DNA from: Bacteroidetes bacterium UBA7692
GTDB lineage: Bacteria; Bacteroidota; Bacteroidia; Chitinophagales; LD1
DNA: 64,000 bases
Reading direction: 5' to 3'
Assembly (NCBI GenBank): GCA_002482725.1
Contig: DLGO01000030.1
Coordinates: 354 to 64,353, forward strand
In this document: piece by piece, positions 37,861 to 45,700 of the stretch
Layout: each line of letters opens with the position of its first letter
Numbering within the stretch: the stretch's first letter is position 1
Translations under genes and position numbers: made by a program
The notes under the pieces: model-generated
Databases searched by the model: none
What the model was told of the DNA's origin: nothing
What the model saw: only the letters and a program-made list of their open reading frames with translations

Positions 37861-39588
37861 ATGAATCTAATCCAACAATTTAAGGAGCAAGTAAATAGTA
37901 GCGCAAATAAGGCACTTATTACTTATCCGTTACTTGCTACTACATTTTGTGTTCTTTTTACTTATTTCTTCTGGGGCTTCTATTACTCTGAATATGAGGG
38001 GCTAACTACGGGATTACTGAGCAGTAGCCTTACTCCTGGTAGCCACTTCAGGTCATTGTATTTCTCCGGCAATTATTTTATCTCCTGGTTCTATTCACTG
38101 TTCTACCAATATTCCCCCAATGTACAATGGAATACCTGGTTTGAATATTTATGGTTATTCATAGCTAGTGCAATTGCTATGTCAGCATTTTCATTTCTGC
38201 TTCCTGCACGAATATCAAAGCCTGTTAAGATAGCAGGCATGATTTTTATCTTCATGCTTGTATTTGCAGATCATCATATTCACCTGATATATACCAGGGT
38301 ATCTTATATGCTCTGCGGGTGCGCGCTGATAGGTTTGATGGTCTTTCATAGTCAATCCGGCTCTATCCGAAAAAACAAACCGGGATTTCTATTGCTTAAT
38401 TTACTTTTTATTATCGGCACATTTATCCGAAACGAAGCCGCGATTGCTTGTATCCTGTTACTCATACCATTTTCGTTATTTTACCTTTTGAATTTAAAGC
38501 GGGCATTTCTGCTACTTATTTTCCCATTAATAATCGTAGGAGGACAATCACTTTTTTTTGCATTGGATATAAAATATGCCTCAGATAATGAATTCTATAA
38601 ACAGGTAGAACCCGATATAGAAGAACAGTTCATCGCCAGGGGCAATATGATACCCTTGTCGCAGATGAAAACCTCACGCGATTCTGCTATACACAGAATG
38701 GGTAGGGAAATGACTTTTTCGGACCCTAAAATAATGACAGCCGCAAAATTGCGAACCCTGATATTGCCCGAAGCACCATTCCTGACGGATATGCGCCAAT
38801 GGAATAGAGCATATAATGAACTAAAAGAGATTTTTACGCAATACTGGTACCTGGTACTTATTGCATTGTTGCTCTCTGCTGCACTATATGTGCAGACTGA
38901 CTTTTCTTTGAGCAAATATATACTACCATTATGGCTCCTTTTTGAACTTTCGTTTTGGGGATTGACCATAATACAAACTTATGTAGATAAGGTCAATGAA
39001 AGATCCTGGCTTCCTTATATAGGCTTGTTCATACTCCTGCATATATTACTTATTGTCCGAAATTGGCGCAAAGACTTTGCGCTAAAGCTTTATCCCATGG
39101 TAGTTATTATTCCATCATTACTATGTATCCATCTGTATTATCTTACAAAGGAATCCAGAAACCTAGCCACAAACGTTGAGCGTCACAGGAAAGAATTTGC
39201 AAAAATAGAAGCACTGGCTGGCGGGAAAATCCTTGTTGTCAATTCATCTGCGATTAATAACATTTTACTGCATAAAACTCCCTTTGAGCCTTTTGATTTT
39301 AAAGCATTTAAGAAAGTATATATCACAGATAGCTATATCATTCCTTTCCTGCCTTACTACAAGCAATATATGGAACGGGAATGTAACTGTAGCGTCTATG
39401 AATATCCTGCCATTTGGAATTTCATAAAAATGCAGGAAGAAGACGTAATAATAGTATCTAAGACTAAAAGGCTAAACGTTATAAAGGAGTATTTAAAAGT
39501 AATTCACCAATTTGAACTGCCCTTGGAAAGTATATCTAATAATGATGAGCGCGCTGATTGGAATGCATGGAAAATATCCAATCAGTAA
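37861..39588 (+). CDS. Polytopic membrane protein in the dioxygenase cluster, 575 aa
   Basis: No family is named with confidence. About ten hydrophobic helices span residues 20-425 (for example LLATTFCVLFTYFFWGF, IAGMIFIFMLVFA, LLLNLLFIIGTFI, LPLWLLFELSFWGL). A C-terminal soluble part of about 150 residues follows. The layout is like GT-C-type glycosyltransferases or bacterial polymer-modifying membrane enzymes, but no GT-C acidic loop motif is sure. It starts 42 bases after the third dioxygenase gene and is probably co-transcribed. It converges, with no spacer, on the cytochrome gene. Confidence 0.65.
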   Translation: MNLIQQFKEQVNSSANKALITYPLLATTFCVLFTYFFWGFYYSEYEGLTTGLLSSSLTPGSHFRSLYFSGNYFISWFYSLFYQYSPNVQWNTWFEYLWLFIASAIAMSAFSFLLPARISKPVKIAGMIFIFMLVFADHHIHLIYTRVSYMLCGCALIGLMVFHSQSGSIRKNKPGFLLLNLLFIIGTFIRNEAAIACILLLIPFSLFYLLNLKRAFLLLIFPLIIVGGQSLFFALDIKYASDNEFYKQVEPDIEEQFIARGNMIPLSQMKTSRDSAIHRMGREMTFSDPKIMTAAKLRTLILPEAPFLTDMRQWNRAYNELKEIFTQYWYLVLIALLLSAALYVQTDFSLSKYILPLWLLFELSFWGLTIIQTYVDKVNERSWLPYIGLFILLHILLIVRNWRKDFALKLYPMVVIIPSLLCIHLYYLTKESRNLATNVERHRKEFAKIEALAGGKILVVNSSAINNILLHKTPFEPFDFKAFKKVYITDSYIIPFLPYYKQYMERECNCSVYEYPAIWNFIKMQEEDVIIVSKTKRLNVIKEYLKVIHQFELPLESISNNDERADWNAWKISNQ

Positions 39589-40752
39589 TTATTTCAGTAC
39601 GTATGTTTTAACCAAGCTGACATTGCCCAAAGAATCAGGGAACCAATATTGTGATTTGTGCACGGAGGATATTCTGTAAAATACAGGCTTCCCTGCCTTC
39701 TTTAATTCAATCTCATACTTTATAGCTGAGCCATCTAATGGTACATCCTGACCTGCTACGCCCCTGTGGTTTCTTCCACCTAATTGTTTGTACATTTCCT
39801 TATCAAACTCCGTTTTCTTATTGATTCTTATGGTTTTGCTTCCTAGCACAGCAGAGTCCGCAGACAGTATATCACAATACAGCACCATTTCCGGACCCGG
39901 GCTTATTTTATGCGGCATAATGGTGTTCTGCCATATAACATCCACCACTTTCCCGTTACTGTTTAATGAGAAGTGGAAATCGTCCAATACCAATGCCGGC
40001 TTAGGATTTTTTTTATTTAGGGAGTCGTGTTGCCAAAAGAAATAATGGGTGCCTTTTTTATCTGCATCATATTCCTGGTGGCAGTTGATACATAGTGCCG
40101 AGCCTGTGCGTTTTATCGCTATACCCGGGTCAAAAGTATGTACTGCATCAAAATGGCACAAATAACAGTTCATGTTATTTACGGTAATTTTTGCAAGTGT
40201 TTGTTTACTTACAACACTATCATCCGGCGATGGAATATGCTTCAGCGATAGCAATTCTTTGCCATCGTAGTGACAACCCATACAGTCTATACTGGTAGCC
40301 CTGTTTCCACTTACCCTGCTCAATGGTTTAGGGTGATTTAATTTTAAAAGACCTTCTGCAAATAGCAGGGGTTGGTGCAAACTATCTTTCAATAAGGTCT
40401 CATACATATTTTCCGGTGCGTGGCAACCGACACAGTGATTGAACGACCTGTTCACTACATCTGTATAAGGCACACAATCATACTTATCACTATTTACAAA
40501 TGCCGCATGCTCATTCAGGCTTACCATAGCATTGGCATGTGGCCCCTTCATTTCATTTTCGTATTCCTGCTTATGGCAAGAGGCACACTTTAAAATTTGC
40601 TCTTGCCGGGTTTGCTTTTGAAACTCCTGCGTTTTTAAAAAAGAATGGTACGCTGCCTTTTCATATTGATTGCAATTGGTCAATGGAAATAAGAGAATGA
40701 TGGCGATAGCGCTTATAAAAACACATAAAACAACTATTCTCTTTTTAAACAT
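39589..40752 (-). CDS. Five-heme c-type cytochrome, exported
   Basis: Five CxxCH heme sites are visible in order: CASCH, CVGCH, CMGCH, CYLCH and CINCH, with many extra histidines that could be distal ligands. The N-terminus is a signal or lipid anchor (VLCVFISAIAIILLFPLTNC; the Cys would be acylated only by a relaxed lipobox). The C-terminal third is beta-rich without hemes. It resembles multiheme electron-transfer proteins of the cytochrome c554/NrfB kind rather than a known reductase. It lies alone on the minus strand, splitting the dioxygenase cluster, and its partner is unknown. Confidence 0.85.
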   Translation of the reverse strand: MFKKRIVVLCVFISAIAIILLFPLTNCNQYEKAAYHSFLKTQEFQKQTRQEQILKCASCHKQEYENEMKGPHANAMVSLNEHAAFVNSDKYDCVPYTDVVNRSFNHCVGCHAPENMYETLLKDSLHQPLLFAEGLLKLNHPKPLSRVSGNRATSIDCMGCHYDGKELLSLKHIPSPDDSVVSKQTLAKITVNNMNCYLCHFDAVHTFDPGIAIKRTGSALCINCHQEYDADKKGTHYFFWQHDSLNKKNPKPALVLDDFHFSLNSNGKVVDVIWQNTIMPHKISPGPEMVLYCDILSADSAVLGSKTIRINKKTEFDKEMYKQLGGRNHRGVAGQDVPLDGSAIKYEIELKKAGKPVFYRISSVHKSQYWFPDSLGNVSLVKTYVLK

Positions 40753-40961
40753 GATTATATAAAAGTAGAAATTTTATTCAACCAACATACGTCCTTTAAG
40801 AGTTCTGTAATTTTCGCAACTGATTCATATCATAACTCCGGAAGCCTTTTTTTTAATTCTTCACCATAAAAACAGTACGAAAACTTAATTATATTTACGT
40901 ATTCAGGTCTGCATAAAGCAATATTTACCCGCAATAAAAGCCTGATAGCAAGTGACTATGA

Positions 40962-40969
40962 TAAATTTG
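40962..40969 (+). promoter_or_regulatory. Candidate -7 box for the second dioxygenase operon
   Basis: TAAATTTG matches TAnnTTTG, 20 bases before the ATG at 40989. There is no good -33 TTTG. The 40753-40988 gap, between divergent genes, must hold the promoter of this operon. Confidence 0.3.
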
Positions 40970-40988
40970 AGTTTTTAAACTACTAATC

Positions 40989-41909
40989 ATGCAAAGCAAG
41001 CCTCCTGTTTTCAGGGATGAAAAACTGCAACAAGAGTTCGATGAGAATGGCTTTGTTAAATTCAAGCTTTTTGACGCGCAACAGATAGAACGCATCCACA
41101 ATTTTTACCTGGAACACCAGGATGAGCATGAAACAATCATTGAAAAAAAGAAATTTCACGCCACCAATGAAACCAGCAATGCAGAACTAATAGCCAAAGC
41201 TGATAGTTTTATCAAGGAGCTAATGATGGAAGAAGTAAATAAGCACTTCCGTGATTATAAAGTGATAGCGGCAAATTATCTTATAAAACAACCCGATATT
41301 AAGTCCGAACTGGGACCTCATCAAGACCTGAGGTTTGTAGATGAAGAGAAATATTATTCCCTGAATATCTGGATAGCGACCGAAGCTACTAATAAGCATA
41401 ATGGATGCTTACGCTTTATTAAAGGCAGCCATCTATGGAGCGATACAATAAGGCCATTACCCAGCTACCCATGGAAATATAGGAATGCAGAACAATTGCT
41501 AACCGAAAACTTTACAGATGTGACTACTGATATCGGTGAATGCGTGGTGCTGAACCATGCTTGCATCCATAGTTCATATCCCAATTTATCCGAAAAAATA
41601 AGAGTAGCCGCAATAATGGCGATAATCCCTCAGGATGCAGAAATATTGCACTACTTTCTACCGGATGGAAATCCTGAAAACGAGGTAGAAAAATATACCA
41701 TGACCCTACAAGACTTTATAACACTAAAAGTTGGCCAAAGACCAGATAGCGCAGTATTGGTAGACAAATTTAAGTATGATTTTTCTGCTGCCAACATTGA
41801 AATGATAAAAGCTAAATTGAATCTATTAAACAGTAATACTACAAATTCAGATATTTTATATGGGAAGTTTAAACGAAAATTATCATCACTATTCGGAATC
41901 TCTGGATAA
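40989..41909 (+). CDS. Phytanoyl-CoA dioxygenase-like Fe(II)/2OG oxygenase 4
   Basis: This 306-aa PhyH protein has an intact triad: H111 and D113 (PHQDLRF) and H194 (IHSSYPN), with the Arg in EKIRVAA. It is closely similar to oxygenases 2 and 3 in the N-terminal block (QQEFDENGFVKFKLF) and in the C-terminal HYFLPDG...EKYTMTLQDF segment. It is the first gene of an operon running to 44828, and its last 50 bases overlap the next start. This split location, on the far side of the cytochrome gene, suggests an insertion into, or rearrangement of, one ancestral cluster. Confidence 0.85.
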   Translation: MQSKPPVFRDEKLQQEFDENGFVKFKLFDAQQIERIHNFYLEHQDEHETIIEKKKFHATNETSNAELIAKADSFIKELMMEEVNKHFRDYKVIAANYLIKQPDIKSELGPHQDLRFVDEEKYYSLNIWIATEATNKHNGCLRFIKGSHLWSDTIRPLPSYPWKYRNAEQLLTENFTDVTTDIGECVVLNHACIHSSYPNLSEKIRVAAIMAIIPQDAEILHYFLPDGNPENEVEKYTMTLQDFITLKVGQRPDSAVLVDKFKYDFSAANIEMIKAKLNLLNSNTTNSDILYGKFKRKLSSLFGISG

Positions 41910-43557
41910 GCTGGGATTTTGCACCTTCAAGGTTTTTGAAGATGAAACGATAAGCCAGTTAAAACAGCTCTATTCAGATAATTTTTCAGATCATAAGGTA
42001 GAGGGACTATATGCCAATCACAATTCTAATCCTGCAGAAAAGGGATTGGATATAAGCAGGAAAATAGAAGCTATAGTATCCGGAAGCCTTCAGAATGTTT
42101 TTTCAGGCTATGAATTTTTTCTGGGGCATTTTTTGGCAAAGGCAGGTAATGTACAAAATGAATTTGCTCTTCACCAGGATTGGAATATAGTAGATGAATC
42201 GAAATACAAAAGCTATCAGGTTTGGATTCCATTGCAATTGACCTATCCTTTGAATGGAGGGATGTTTGTAGTGCCAGGCAGCCACAAGTTTTTCAATAAT
42301 CACCGTTCAGGCAGTTATGGATTACCCGTAGTGCGCTATCGCGATGAGATAAAACCTAATATTACCAATCTGAAGGTAACCCCGGGTAATGTATTGATAT
42401 ATCATAATGGTTTATTTCACGGATCCCATCCTAATCTAACGAACGATACACGCATTGCGGTAATTGCCAATTTTGTAGAAAAAATAGCGCCCACCTATTA
42501 CTTTCATAAATCACCCGGAGCAGACAAAACCCTACTTTATGGTGTAACAGGCGATGAACTGATTGCACATCTGCCTGATTTGGAAAAAGGTATCATTGGC
42601 GCTGACCTCGTGCTGAAAGGTGAGGCACCGGTATGCCCCGTAGATAATGAATCTATTACCTATGTCGATCTGGTTTCTAAATTCAATGAATACTTCCCTG
42701 ACACAAATGCCTCTCAGATAAAACAGCTTCACATAGCTAAACAGAGCAGCCTTGAACAGGAAATGAACGACAAAGGCCATGCAGTAATTGATTTGCTTAC
42801 TGAACAGGAGATAGCAATTTTAAGAAGTAAATACGATCAGCTTTTTGGAACTATCGACCGCAGCCCCGGCAGGTTTACTACGCTCCAGTATACCACCCCT
42901 GAACTTAAAAAAAACATCCATGATTTTATCATAGAGAGCATACAAGAACCACTTCAGAAGAAATTTAAGGACTTTGTAATACCTGTATCTTTATACTATA
43001 CCAAGAAAGCATTTACTTCCGGTGACATAGACCTGCATGCAGATAGTTCATTATTGTTAAACCATCAGTTGGAACCCCATTATGCGCTATGGATACCACT
43101 GGTAGATGTAAAGGAAAACAATGGCTGCCTGACATTAATACCCGAAAGCCACAAGAATCAGGAAACCTTTTATGGGGGAACCTTTCCGGGCCCGCACACA
43201 CCTCACAGAGAATGGCTCAGGCAATTTGAAGTTGCAATCCCTCTAAAGGCAGGACAGGCAGTATTATTTGATAATAACCTGTTACACAACTCCACACCAA
43301 ACAGCACCGCCGAGGACAGGATATGCATTACATTCAGAATGACTCACATAGCATCCCAATATTATAGCTTTGCCAATCATGATAAAGAAACAAACGATCT
43401 GATTGTATATGAAGAAGCGCCTGACTATTACATGGATCCAAATTGGGATGGCAGCGGCAAGCGCATATCAGGCAAAGCAGTCGGCATAATGCAAGACGGT
43501 AAAAAAGACTTTGACAAATTTGAATTGCTTCCTATAACTACTTACAGCCATTCATGA
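41860..43557 (+). CDS. Double-domain phytanoyl-CoA dioxygenase-like protein
   Basis: Two PhyH domains lie in one 565-aa chain. Domain 1 (about 10-260) has H105, D107 and H187 (LHQDW, FHGSHPN). Domain 2 (about 290-565) has H393, D395 (LHADS) and H476 (LHNSTPN). Both have a following arginine, so both could be catalytic. Domain 1 is most like oxygenase 1. Its start overlaps the previous gene by 50 bases, and its stop overlaps the ABC ATPase start (ATGA), showing tight coupling. Fused oxygenases may act on successive positions of one substrate. That is inference. Confidence 0.85.
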   Translation: MGSLNENYHHYSESLDKLGFCTFKVFEDETISQLKQLYSDNFSDHKVEGLYANHNSNPAEKGLDISRKIEAIVSGSLQNVFSGYEFFLGHFLAKAGNVQNEFALHQDWNIVDESKYKSYQVWIPLQLTYPLNGGMFVVPGSHKFFNNHRSGSYGLPVVRYRDEIKPNITNLKVTPGNVLIYHNGLFHGSHPNLTNDTRIAVIANFVEKIAPTYYFHKSPGADKTLLYGVTGDELIAHLPDLEKGIIGADLVLKGEAPVCPVDNESITYVDLVSKFNEYFPDTNASQIKQLHIAKQSSLEQEMNDKGHAVIDLLTEQEIAILRSKYDQLFGTIDRSPGRFTTLQYTTPELKKNIHDFIIESIQEPLQKKFKDFVIPVSLYYTKKAFTSGDIDLHADSSLLLNHQLEPHYALWIPLVDVKENNGCLTLIPESHKNQETFYGGTFPGPHTPHREWLRQFEVAIPLKAGQAVLFDNNLLHNSTPNSTAEDRICITFRMTHIASQYYSFANHDKETNDLIVYEEAPDYYMDPNWDGSGKRISGKAVGIMQDGKKDFDKFELLPITTYSHS

Positions 43558-44828
43558 GCAAACCTGTAATAGCAAGAGTAATTGATCTCTGCAAAGAGTT
43601 TAGCATTATCGACCCTGAAACGGGAAGGGACAAGACATTTCATGCTCTTTCGGGTATTTCATTTGATGTACTGCAAGGTGATGTATTAAGTATTATCGGC
43701 AATAATGGTTCTGGCAAATCTACCTTATTGAAGATTTTGAGCCATATAACAAGGCCTACAAAGGGAGAGATTCAATTATATGGCACATCTATTTCCATAT
43801 TGGATATAGGCAACAATTTTCACCCCGATCTTACCGGCCGGGAAAATGTGCTCCTTCAGTTAAAAATGAACAGGAAGGATAAAGATCAATTTGATCATTA
43901 CATAAAAGAGATTGTAGACTTCAGCGAAATAGGAGTTTACTTTGACCAACCTATAAAACATTACTCCAGTGGTATGTTCTTGCGTCTGGCATTTTCGCTT
44001 GCATTTCATGTGTCGGCAGATATTCTGATACTGGACGAAGTACTTTCGGTAGGTGACGAAGGGTTCCGGTTGAAGTGCCAGGAAGTATTGAAGAAACTTA
44101 CAGAGGCAGGCCGGACAATCATTTTTGTTTCGCACAACCGTTCCGAAATAATGGAACTGAGCAATAAGTGTATCTGGCTTGATAAAGGACAAATAAGAAA
44201 GACAGGAACCCCTGCGGCCATTTTGGGTGAATACTTTGCACGCCACAAAGACAATTTTGATGGCACCAAAGATATTGTAGAGATGCACACAACAGCGCAA
44301 CATACATCACCAAACGGAAATGTTAGACTGGAATGGAATGAAGCTGATGCGCCGGGCAATGAATATGTGGCACTGAGAAAAATAGAAATAAAGCCAGCTT
44401 CGGGAAAAGACATGTTGTATAATACTGAGGCAACTCTCTTTGAGTTCCTTCTGTATAAAAAAATACATCTCCCCAAATTCGGGATTTTCTTTTTCATACA
44501 GGATGTATTCTATCAACCTGTATTGGTGGGGCATTTCCTGAATAACTCTTCAGGAAGAGATGTAAGCCAGGACACAGCAGCATATAAAGGACTGCTCAAT
44601 ATCAATTGCACCATACCTGCAGGATTTCTGATGCCGGGTCAATATTATGTGCAGCTAAGATTTGGCATGGAAGAAAATGAATGGCATGAAGAATCAAAGG
44701 AGCTGCTCCGTTTTAGCGAAAAATTGTCGTTCACGCTGCATGCAGGGAATGACTACAAGGAAATAGTAGGCGATGTGAGCAAAGGCTCTGTAAGACCTGC
44801 GTTGCAATGGATTTGTAACAAGGTTTGA
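43554..44828 (+). CDS. Wzt-like ABC transporter ATP-binding protein with C-terminal domain
   Basis: The nucleotide-binding domain (about 1-235) has Walker A GNNGSGKST at 49-57, the signature YSSGM, Walker B with D161/E162 (ILILDEVLSVGD) and the H-loop SHNR. The motif set and the extra beta-rich domain (about 245-424) fit the Wzt/KpsT/TagH family. In the O9a and O8 systems of E. coli the Wzt C-terminal domain recognises the modified end of the glycan before export. No Wzm-type permease is in the window. The gene is coupled to the double dioxygenase (4-base overlap), suggesting that the oxygenases make or cap the exported molecule. This is inference. Confidence 0.85.
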   Translation: MSKPVIARVIDLCKEFSIIDPETGRDKTFHALSGISFDVLQGDVLSIIGNNGSGKSTLLKILSHITRPTKGEIQLYGTSISILDIGNNFHPDLTGRENVLLQLKMNRKDKDQFDHYIKEIVDFSEIGVYFDQPIKHYSSGMFLRLAFSLAFHVSADILILDEVLSVGDEGFRLKCQEVLKKLTEAGRTIIFVSHNRSEIMELSNKCIWLDKGQIRKTGTPAAILGEYFARHKDNFDGTKDIVEMHTTAQHTSPNGNVRLEWNEADAPGNEYVALRKIEIKPASGKDMLYNTEATLFEFLLYKKIHLPKFGIFFFIQDVFYQPVLVGHFLNNSSGRDVSQDTAAYKGLLNINCTIPAGFLMPGQYYVQLRFGMEENEWHEESKELLRFSEKLSFTLHAGNDYKEIVGDVSKGSVRPALQWICNKV

Positions 44829-44842
44829 TACTCCTGCCCCAT

Positions 44843-45214
44843 TTATTTAAGCTCCCTAACCGTAATGTGTGTATGACCATCCATAATGAATGGCTCACCG
44901 GTTACATTCAATGTATCACCCCGCTTTGAGTCTCTGTATTGCGCTGCATCGTTCAGGTTGGAATGGCTCACTGTTGCAAAGAAAACTGAATCATTCGCAT
45001 CTCTTAGCTCGGCAGTATAGCCATCCTTTCCACGATTTAACTGCTGTACTATACCTGTTACTGTTATGGTTTTCAATTCAGGCTTTTCGGTTGTTACGGT
45101 ATCTTGAACAAGCTCTGCAGCACCTTCATTATTCACAATATCCTTTTCGCCATTACATGCGGTTAGTAATGCGAACATGGCAATTGCAGTAACTGATATT
45201 TTAATTCCTTTCAT
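44843..45214 (-). CDS. Small lipoprotein with OB-like domain, 123 aa
   Basis: A lipoprotein signal (AIAMFALLTAC, lipobox LTAC) is followed by a Ser/Thr/Glu linker and a compact beta domain (about 50-123; TVTGIVQQLNRGKDGYTAELRDANDSVFF ... GDTLNVTGEPF). The strand pattern recalls OB-fold domains such as tRNA_anti-like or DUF5689-type binding domains. Its role is unknown. It is probably monocistronic and ends convergently with the ABC gene. Confidence 0.65.
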   Translation of the reverse strand: MKGIKISVTAIAMFALLTACNGEKDIVNNEGAAELVQDTVTTEKPELKTITVTGIVQQLNRGKDGYTAELRDANDSVFFATVSHSNLNDAAQYRDSKRGDTLNVTGEPFIMDGHTHITVRELK

Positions 45215-45286
45215 ATTTTCTAATTTAAAGAGCCAAGGTACTTCAGGCTCTCCAAAGCCTTCGTATAAGCAAATCCCACTGATTGT

Positions 45287-45697
45287 TTACTCAGGGAAAT
45301 ATTGAGCAATTATCTCGTTTAGCATTTCATCATCCAGTGGCTTGCTTTTAAAGCCGGATACGCTATCGTATGTCCTGGCTCTTTTTGCGTCATCCGGATT
45401 AACGGACGTCGTAAGCATAATAATCTTTGTATTTACTTTTTTATCTGCGCTAAGCTTAGTGTATTCATCCAGAAATTCCCAGCCATTCAGCAACGGCATA
45501 TTGATATCCAGAAACAAAATGTCCGGCACCGGCTTAGTACCTTCTACAGCCTCCGCCAGATAGTTTAATGCTTCTTCACCATTCAATACTACTTCTACCT
45601 GTTCTGCTACTCCTGCCTGTTTTATAATAAGCTTATGCAGAAAATTGGTCCCGTCATCATCATCTACCAGCAATATGCAATTTAACTTTTTAGCCAT
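45287..45697 (-). CDS. Single-domain response regulator
   Basis: This 136-aa CheY-like receiver has the acidic pocket (LLVDDDDG), the phospho-acceptor D64 (LFLDINMP), the Thr in MLTTS and the Lys in FKSKPLDD. There is no output domain. The gene starts three bases after the stop of the multi-PAS sensor kinase, so it is the likely partner. Related stand-alone Bacteroidota receivers near PAS kinases have the same conserved GWEFLDEY segment. Confidence 0.92.
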   Translation of the reverse strand: MAKKLNCILLVDDDDGTNFLHKLIIKQAGVAEQVEVVLNGEEALNYLAEAVEGTKPVPDILFLDINMPLLNGWEFLDEYTKLSADKKVNTKIIMLTTSVNPDDAKRARTYDSVSGFKSKPLDDEMLNEIIAQYFPE

Positions 45698-45700
45698 AAA

